Origin: Anaerolineales bacterium
Lineage (GTDB): Bacteria; Chloroflexota; Anaerolineae; JAAEKA01
Direction of reading: 5' to 3'
Assembly: GCA_020634615.1 (NCBI GenBank)
Contig: JACKBI010000007.1
Location: 124,001 to 188,000, forward strand
DNA length: 64,000 bases
Of the stretch, positions 60,017 through 64,000 are shown piece after piece. Position numbers and translations under genes: made by a program. The notes below the pieces were generated by a model. The model saw nothing but the letters and a program-made list of their open reading frames with translations, did not search any database and was not told where the DNA came from. The first letter of the stretch is position 1. Each line of letters opens with the position of its first letter.

Positions 60017-62502
60017 CGAATTCAGCCACCGGCGGCGGAATCGCCTGGATCGACACGCTGGCCCGTGTTTCAGATCTCTCAGATAGCACGCATGACGACA
60101 ACGACGCGCCGGCGCTCTATCCGGTTCTGCAACTGCGCTCGGACCTGGTGTTTCCGCGCATGGTGGCGCCATTGATGGTGGGGCGGGAAGCATCGTTGAT
60201 TGCCATCGAGGTTGCGATGGATCAGGATCACGTGTTGGTTGCCATTGGCCAGCGTGATCCCTCTGACGACGAGCCATCGCTGGAAGATTTCTACCAGGTC
60301 GGCACTGAGGTAAAGATATTGCGCCAGTTGCGAATGCCGGATGGGTCTACGAGCATCCTGGTGCAGGGTCGCGAACGGGTCAAAATTCTGCAACTGGTGG
60401 ATGAAGGACCGTTTCTGAGCGCTGTAGTTGAGACAATCCGCGAACCCTCGATCGGTTCTGATTCAACCGGCGGCGCTGAACCGCTGATGCGTGCAGCGCT
60501 CAAAATGTTCGAGCGCTGCGTCGCGCTCAGTCCTGCTTTGGGCGACGAAGCATATGTTGCCGCCTTGAATGCCAGCGATCCCGGCTGGCTGGCCGATTTG
60601 ATCGCGTCGACGTTGACAGCCGATCTGGCAGCGCGGCAGGAGATTCTCGAAGTCTTTGACCCGCTGGAGCGGTTGCAGCGGGTAACAGTTTTGTTGGGAC
60701 GCGAGCTTGACCTCCTGGAACTTGAAGGCCAGATTCAGGCGCGGGTGCAGGAAGAACTGGACAAGTCGCAGCGCGAGTATTTCCTGCGGGAGCAGTTACG
60801 CGCGATTCAGCGTGAGCTTGGCGAAACCGACGAGCAAGGGCGTGAGGTGGCTGACCTGCGGCATAAGTTGCAGCTCGCCAATCTGCCACCCGTGGCGCGT
60901 GCCAAAGCCGAGGACGAATTGCGCCGGCTGGCAGTCATGCCACCGTTTGCGCCTGAGATAAGCATGGTGCGCACCTATCTCGACTGGTTGATTGACCTGC
61001 CGTGGAGCCAGGCGACCGAAGACAATATGGACCTGCGGCACGCTGCGCAGGTTCTGGCTGAGAACCATTTCGGCCTGCCAGAGGCCAAAGATCGAATCCT
61101 GGAGCACATTGCAGTACGGAAGCTGGCGCGCGACAAGATGCGAACGCCGATTCTTTGTCTGGTCGGGCCGCCAGGAACAGGCAAGACGTCCATGGGACGG
61201 TCGGTGGCTCAGGCGCTGGGGCGTAAATTCGTGCGCGTCAGCGTGGGTGGCGTGCGCGATGAGGCTGAAATTCGCGGCCACCGGCGCACCTACGTGGGGT
61301 CAATGCCGGGCCGGATTATCCAGGCCATGCGCACTGCGGGCACCATGAACCCGGTAGTGATGCTGGACGAGGTGGACAAGTTGGGGCAAGATGTGCGCGG
61401 TGACCCGTCGGCGGCGCTGCTGGAAGTGCTGGATCCTGAGCAGAACCACGAGTTTTTCGACCACTACCTTGACGTAGCTTACGATCTCAGCCAGGTGTTT
61501 TTTGTAACCACAGCCAACCTGCTGGACTATATTCCCAGCCCGCTGGTCGATCGCATGGAGGTTATTCGCTTTCCTGGCTACCTTGAAGAGGAAAAGCTGG
61601 AGATCGCCCGCCAGTTTCTGGTGCCGCGCCAGCTTGAGCAGACCGGGTTAACGAACCATCGCCTCGCTTTTCCTGACGCGACGCTGAAGACCATTATCCG
61701 CGAGTATACTTATGAGGCCGGGCTGCGCCATTTCGAGCGCCAGCTTGCCAAGATCTGCCGTAAGGTTGCGCGGCGGGTGGCAGAAGGCGGGGACGCGCCT
61801 GTCCGAATTACGGCTGCTCGTTTGCCGAAATACCTCGGACCGCCGGATTATGAGTTTGGCCTGCAAGAGGGCGGCGACAGCATCGGTGTCGCGACCGGCC
61901 TTGCCTGGACGGAAGCAGGAGGCGATCTGGTGCATGTTGAGGTAACGCTGATGGTTGGTAAGGGCAACCTGCTACTCACCGGACAGCTTGGCGAGATTAT
62001 GCAAGAGTCAGGGCAGGCTGCTCTTAGCTTTGCACGGTCGCACGCGCAGGAACTGGGCATCGATCCCGAAGAATTCGACGATCTGGATATCCATATCCAT
62101 TTGCCGGAAGGCGCTATTCCCAAGGATGGCCCCAGCGCAGGGATTACCATGGCAACCGCGCTCATCTCTGCGCTGACGGGACGGGCCGTCCGCCGTGACG
62201 TGGCTATGACCGGCGAAATCACCCTGCGCGGCCGCGTGTTGGCAGTGGGCGGCCTCAAGGAAAAGATCATTGCCGCCCATCGAGCCGGCATCAAGATCGT
62301 CCTCTTCCCGAAGAAGAACGAGAAGAGTCTGGTGGAGCTGCCGGCACGGGCACGGCGCGGCCTGGAGCTGGTACCGGTCGAGGATATGAACGACGTGTTG
62401 GCGCGCGTGCTGCTGCCTGCCAGCGCTGACGAGGAGGTTCCGCGTGCTCGTCGGCGCCGGCCAAGATCTGCGGATGAGACTGCTGGCGAGGAGGACTCAT
62501 GA
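60013..62502 (+). CDS. lon: ATP-dependent protease Lon
   Basis: The protein has 829 residues, the normal LonA length. The N-terminal substrate domain starts YPVLQLRSDLVFPRMVAPLM. The coiled-coil connector contains SQREYFLREQLRAIQRELGE. The AAA+ module has Walker A LVGPPGTGKTSMGRSVAQAL, the pore/sensor segments GGVRDEAEIRGHRRTYVGSM, Walker B NPVVMLDEVDKLG, and PSAALLEVLDPEQNHEFFDH. The protease domain has HLPEGAIPKDGPSAGITMAT (catalytic Ser) and VGGLKEKIIAAHRAGIKIVL (catalytic Lys). It degrades misfolded and regulatory proteins. The C-terminus has a basic tail (RARRRRPRSADETAGEEDS). ATGA overlap with folC and a 4-bp overlap with the following lipoprotein gene. Confidence 0.96.
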   Translation: MTNSATGGGIAWIDTLARVSDLSDSTHDDNDAPALYPVLQLRSDLVFPRMVAPLMVGREASLIAIEVAMDQDHVLVAIGQRDPSDDEPSLEDFYQVGTEVKILRQLRMPDGSTSILVQGRERVKILQLVDEGPFLSAVVETIREPSIGSDSTGGAEPLMRAALKMFERCVALSPALGDEAYVAALNASDPGWLADLIASTLTADLAARQEILEVFDPLERLQRVTVLLGRELDLLELEGQIQARVQEELDKSQREYFLREQLRAIQRELGETDEQGREVADLRHKLQLANLPPVARAKAEDELRRLAVMPPFAPEISMVRTYLDWLIDLPWSQATEDNMDLRHAAQVLAENHFGLPEAKDRILEHIAVRKLARDKMRTPILCLVGPPGTGKTSMGRSVAQALGRKFVRVSVGGVRDEAEIRGHRRTYVGSMPGRIIQAMRTAGTMNPVVMLDEVDKLGQDVRGDPSAALLEVLDPEQNHEFFDHYLDVAYDLSQVFFVTTANLLDYIPSPLVDRMEVIRFPGYLEEEKLEIARQFLVPRQLEQTGLTNHRLAFPDATLKTIIREYTYEAGLRHFERQLAKICRKVARRVAEGGDAPVRITAARLPKYLGPPDYEFGLQEGGDSIGVATGLAWTEAGGDLVHVEVTLMVGKGNLLLTGQLGEIMQESGQAALSFARSHAQELGIDPEEFDDLDIHIHLPEGAIPKDGPSAGITMATALISALTGRAVRRDVAMTGEITLRGRVLAVGGLKEKIIAAHRAGIKIVLFPKKNEKSLVELPARARRGLELVPVEDMNDVLARVLLPASADEEVPRARRRRPRSADETAGEEDS

Positions 62503-63620
62503 CAGCGACAACCAAGCAAGCGCGACCCGACTTACCAGGTGAACTGCGTACCGCACTGAGTCGACGATGGCCGCTGGTGGTGACCCTGATGCTCGCTGCT
62601 ATGCTGGCTTCGTCCTGCGGCATCTTCAACAGATCCAGCACCTCCGCATCGACCGACTTTCTTGTGCAGACCTTGCCGGACGATTGGACGCCGATGACCG
62701 AACCCGCCGAGGTCAACGGCTTCCAGCAGGTCAGCATCGACGACGACGAAGCTAAGGAGTATCTGCTGTTTTTCTACTACGACTCCCAGGTCGGAGCCAC
62801 CAACGGGCCCATCGGCGGCATCATCTACGACGGCCAGGATGACACCGCCATCTACGATCCCAATACGGTGATTCCCATGCCGATGCAGCCGCTGGCCTTT
62901 TTCGTGCCCTATCGCTTGCTGCCTGACTGGACGGCAGGCAAGGGGCAGGGCTATCTGGGCGACGAGAGCGTCACCTGGGAGGTTACGCCTGAAGACCAGA
63001 ATTCAGGATTTGAAGCCGAGCTAGTCGTCCAGGGGATCGGGGCCAACGGCGCCACCACCCGTCTGTCGCTGTTTCGCTGGCTCGGACCCAAGAACGGTTA
63101 CGGTGTGACTTACTTCCAGGGCAGCTACTCGATCACGATGCCCGACTGGACGGCCGGCGAGGGACAGCGGATCGACAAGGTTGTTACATTAGAGGCGTTC
63201 AACGACCGCAGCAAGTTGTGCAGCCAGACTGACTGGACGCGCCAAAGCACGTCCGCACAGTTCACCGCAACGCCGTCGAATGTCACGTTCTGTCTGGGCG
63301 CAATCCCCGCGCAGCCGACGTATCCCGAAGAAGTCGTGTTGGCCTGGCTGAAAGAGCAGAATTCTGAGTTCGCCCTGACACAAGACTCGCAGGATCAGTT
63401 GTTGCTGGTGGTTCCGAACCCGCCTCAGCAGATCGTGTCGCTCATCTATCCCGGCACGGCGACCGTCTCCGGTACGGGCAACACCACCATGTCCACGATG
63501 ACGGTGGAGTCGACCATTGTGCAAGACGGCGTCCAGCGGGTTGTCAAATGGCATCTGCGGGAGGTCATGGCGGCCGAGGGTGGCGGGACGACTCGCTGGC
63601 GCATCGAGCTGGCGGAGTGA
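62499..63620 (+). CDS. Lipoprotein of unknown function
   Basis: The protein has 373 residues, starting at ATG 62499, overlapping lon by 4 bp. The first 41 residues hold a basic segment, a hydrophobic core (WPLVVTLMLAAMLASSC) and a lipobox LASSC, so the mature protein is lipid-anchored at Cys40. Residues 50-370 are beta-rich with no family recognised (YLLFFYYDSQVGATNGPIGG, SVTWEVTPEDQNSGFEAELV, YGVTYFQGSYSITMPDWTAG). Two lone Cys (CSQT and FCLG) may form a disulfide. Coupling to lon is unusual for a lipoprotein, and nothing points to a direct link. Confidence 0.75.
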   Translation: MTATTKQARPDLPGELRTALSRRWPLVVTLMLAAMLASSCGIFNRSSTSASTDFLVQTLPDDWTPMTEPAEVNGFQQVSIDDDEAKEYLLFFYYDSQVGATNGPIGGIIYDGQDDTAIYDPNTVIPMPMQPLAFFVPYRLLPDWTAGKGQGYLGDESVTWEVTPEDQNSGFEAELVVQGIGANGATTRLSLFRWLGPKNGYGVTYFQGSYSITMPDWTAGEGQRIDKVVTLEAFNDRSKLCSQTDWTRQSTSAQFTATPSNVTFCLGAIPAQPTYPEEVVLAWLKEQNSEFALTQDSQDQLLLVVPNPPQQIVSLIYPGTATVSGTGNTTMSTMTVESTIVQDGVQRVVKWHLREVMAAEGGGTTRWRIELAE

Positions 63621-63639
63621 GCACGCCGAGGAAGCATTC

Positions 63640-64000
63640 ATGGATTTCTTAACCTCCTCTGTCTATCAGACGACTCCTGACCAGGTGGCAGGCTGGCTGG
63701 CCGACGGCCAGAGCAACACGCTGGCATTCCTGCCCGACAGCGCCAGCCCGCGCAAGATGGCTGAGACACTGGTTGCCCTGGCCAATACCCATGGTGGCGC
63801 ACTTCTCATTGGCGTTGCTGCAGGTGGGCAACCCGGCGGATTGCTTTCAGCACAGGCAACCGAGAACCAGGCAGTGGCGGCGGCGCTGATGGCTGAGCCG
63901 CCACTGGTCCTTCCATTGCCAGAACTGATCCAGATCGACGGCAAGGATGTTTGTGTGGTGCACGTTCCGGCAGGGTTGTCGCAGGTTTACAGCTTGAAAG
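63640..64000 (+). CDS. AlbA_2 (Schlafen-type) DNA-binding domain protein, cut by the window edge
   Basis: The start ATG at 63640 has GAGGAAG upstream (63628-63634), 19 bp after the lipoprotein stop. The visible 120 residues read MDFLTSSVYQTTPDQVAGWL, then ADGQSNTLAFLPDSASPRKM and AETLVALANTHGGALLIGVA. The E/Q-S-N-T-L-x-F...K-x-A-x-T-x-x-A-x-A-N-T-x-G-G-x-L-x-I-G-V pattern is that of the AlbA_2/AAA_4 (divergent Schlafen) domain, usually at the N-terminus of transcription-regulator-like ATP-dependent proteins. The typical Glu of ESNTLEFK is replaced by Gln and Ala here. The rest of the gene, probably an HTH or ATPase region, lies outside the window. Confidence 0.75.
   Translation, partial: MDFLTSSVYQTTPDQVAGWLADGQSNTLAFLPDSASPRKMAETLVALANTHGGALLIGVAAGGQPGGLLSAQATENQAVAAALMAEPPLVLPLPELIQIDGKDVCVVHVPAGLSQVYSLK

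Overview
The window looks like about 64 kb of a GC-rich chromosome from a filamentous or otherwise complex member of the Chloroflexota, probably class Anaerolineae (Caldilinea-like). This placement is inferred from gene content: caspase-like, CHAT, STAND and FGE proteins, WD40 and PPC domains, many GT-C membrane glycosyltransferases, a MoaD-MoaE fusion, and leaderless or TTG starts. No rRNA or marker phylogeny was available. No transposase, integrase, phage gene or CRISPR array was seen.

Region 1 (1-18.2 kb, minus strand) is a biological-conflict or programmed-cell-death type gene train. In transcription order it holds a CHAT peptidase fused to an FGE/SUMF1 domain; a SIR2-like protein; a very large STAND NTPase with a membrane segment, coiled coil, WD40 repeats and PPC-like beta domains; a small secreted-type beta protein with a Gly-Glu-Pro linker; two TIM-barrel glycoside hydrolases; a metacaspase-like protein; and a caspase-like/STAND NTPase that runs off the left edge. 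The large multidomain genes carry several frameshifts each, while the SIR2, hydrolase and small beta-protein genes between them are intact. A DJ-1-fold protein lacking the usual cysteine sits upstream. A three-copy TGATAR element with 10/11-bp spacing lies in front of both the DJ-1 gene and the CHAT operon.

Region 2 (18.4-21.6 kb, plus strand) encodes an HTH-STAND ATPase and an overlapping TPR protein, in effect a MalT-like regulator in two pieces. A convergent 57-residue pre-peptide ending in a Cys-X4-Cys motif meets it tail to tail. This module is the best candidate controller of region 1.

Region 3 (21.6-29.5 kb) is housekeeping: molybdopterin genes moeA, moaC and a moaD-moaE fusion; RNase P RNA with an excellent promoter and an unusual but self-compensating P4 helix; five tRNAs (Leu, Ala, Gly, Phe, Gln) and a separate tRNA-His; an F420-type reductase; an HNH endonuclease; a tiny 17-codon gene with a perfect Shine-Dalgarno; sfsA; and a membrane-anchored zinc peptidase.

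Region 4 (29.7-36.1 kb) contains scpB followed by two genes that each join an XRE-type HTH to an Sm/Hfq-like domain (one with a long Arg/Gly/Tyr-rich linker), then a small helical protein. An LCAT-like hydrolase, a degenerate receiver domain, a nitrilase-family hydrolase and a TPR protein follow.

Region 5 (36.1-58.3 kb) is mainly cell-surface glycan assembly: four large GT-C-type membrane proteins (three clustered, one at 55.5-58.3 kb), GT4 and GT2 glycosyltransferases, a phosphodiesterase-family protein, an LPG-synthase-type flippase-like protein and a DegT aminotransferase. It also holds a propeller-TM-ATPase receptor and a three-LysM secreted protein.

Region 6 (58.4-64 kb, plus strand) is a tightly overlapped operon: folC, lon, a lipoprotein, and an AlbA_2 (Schlafen-type) protein cut by the right edge.
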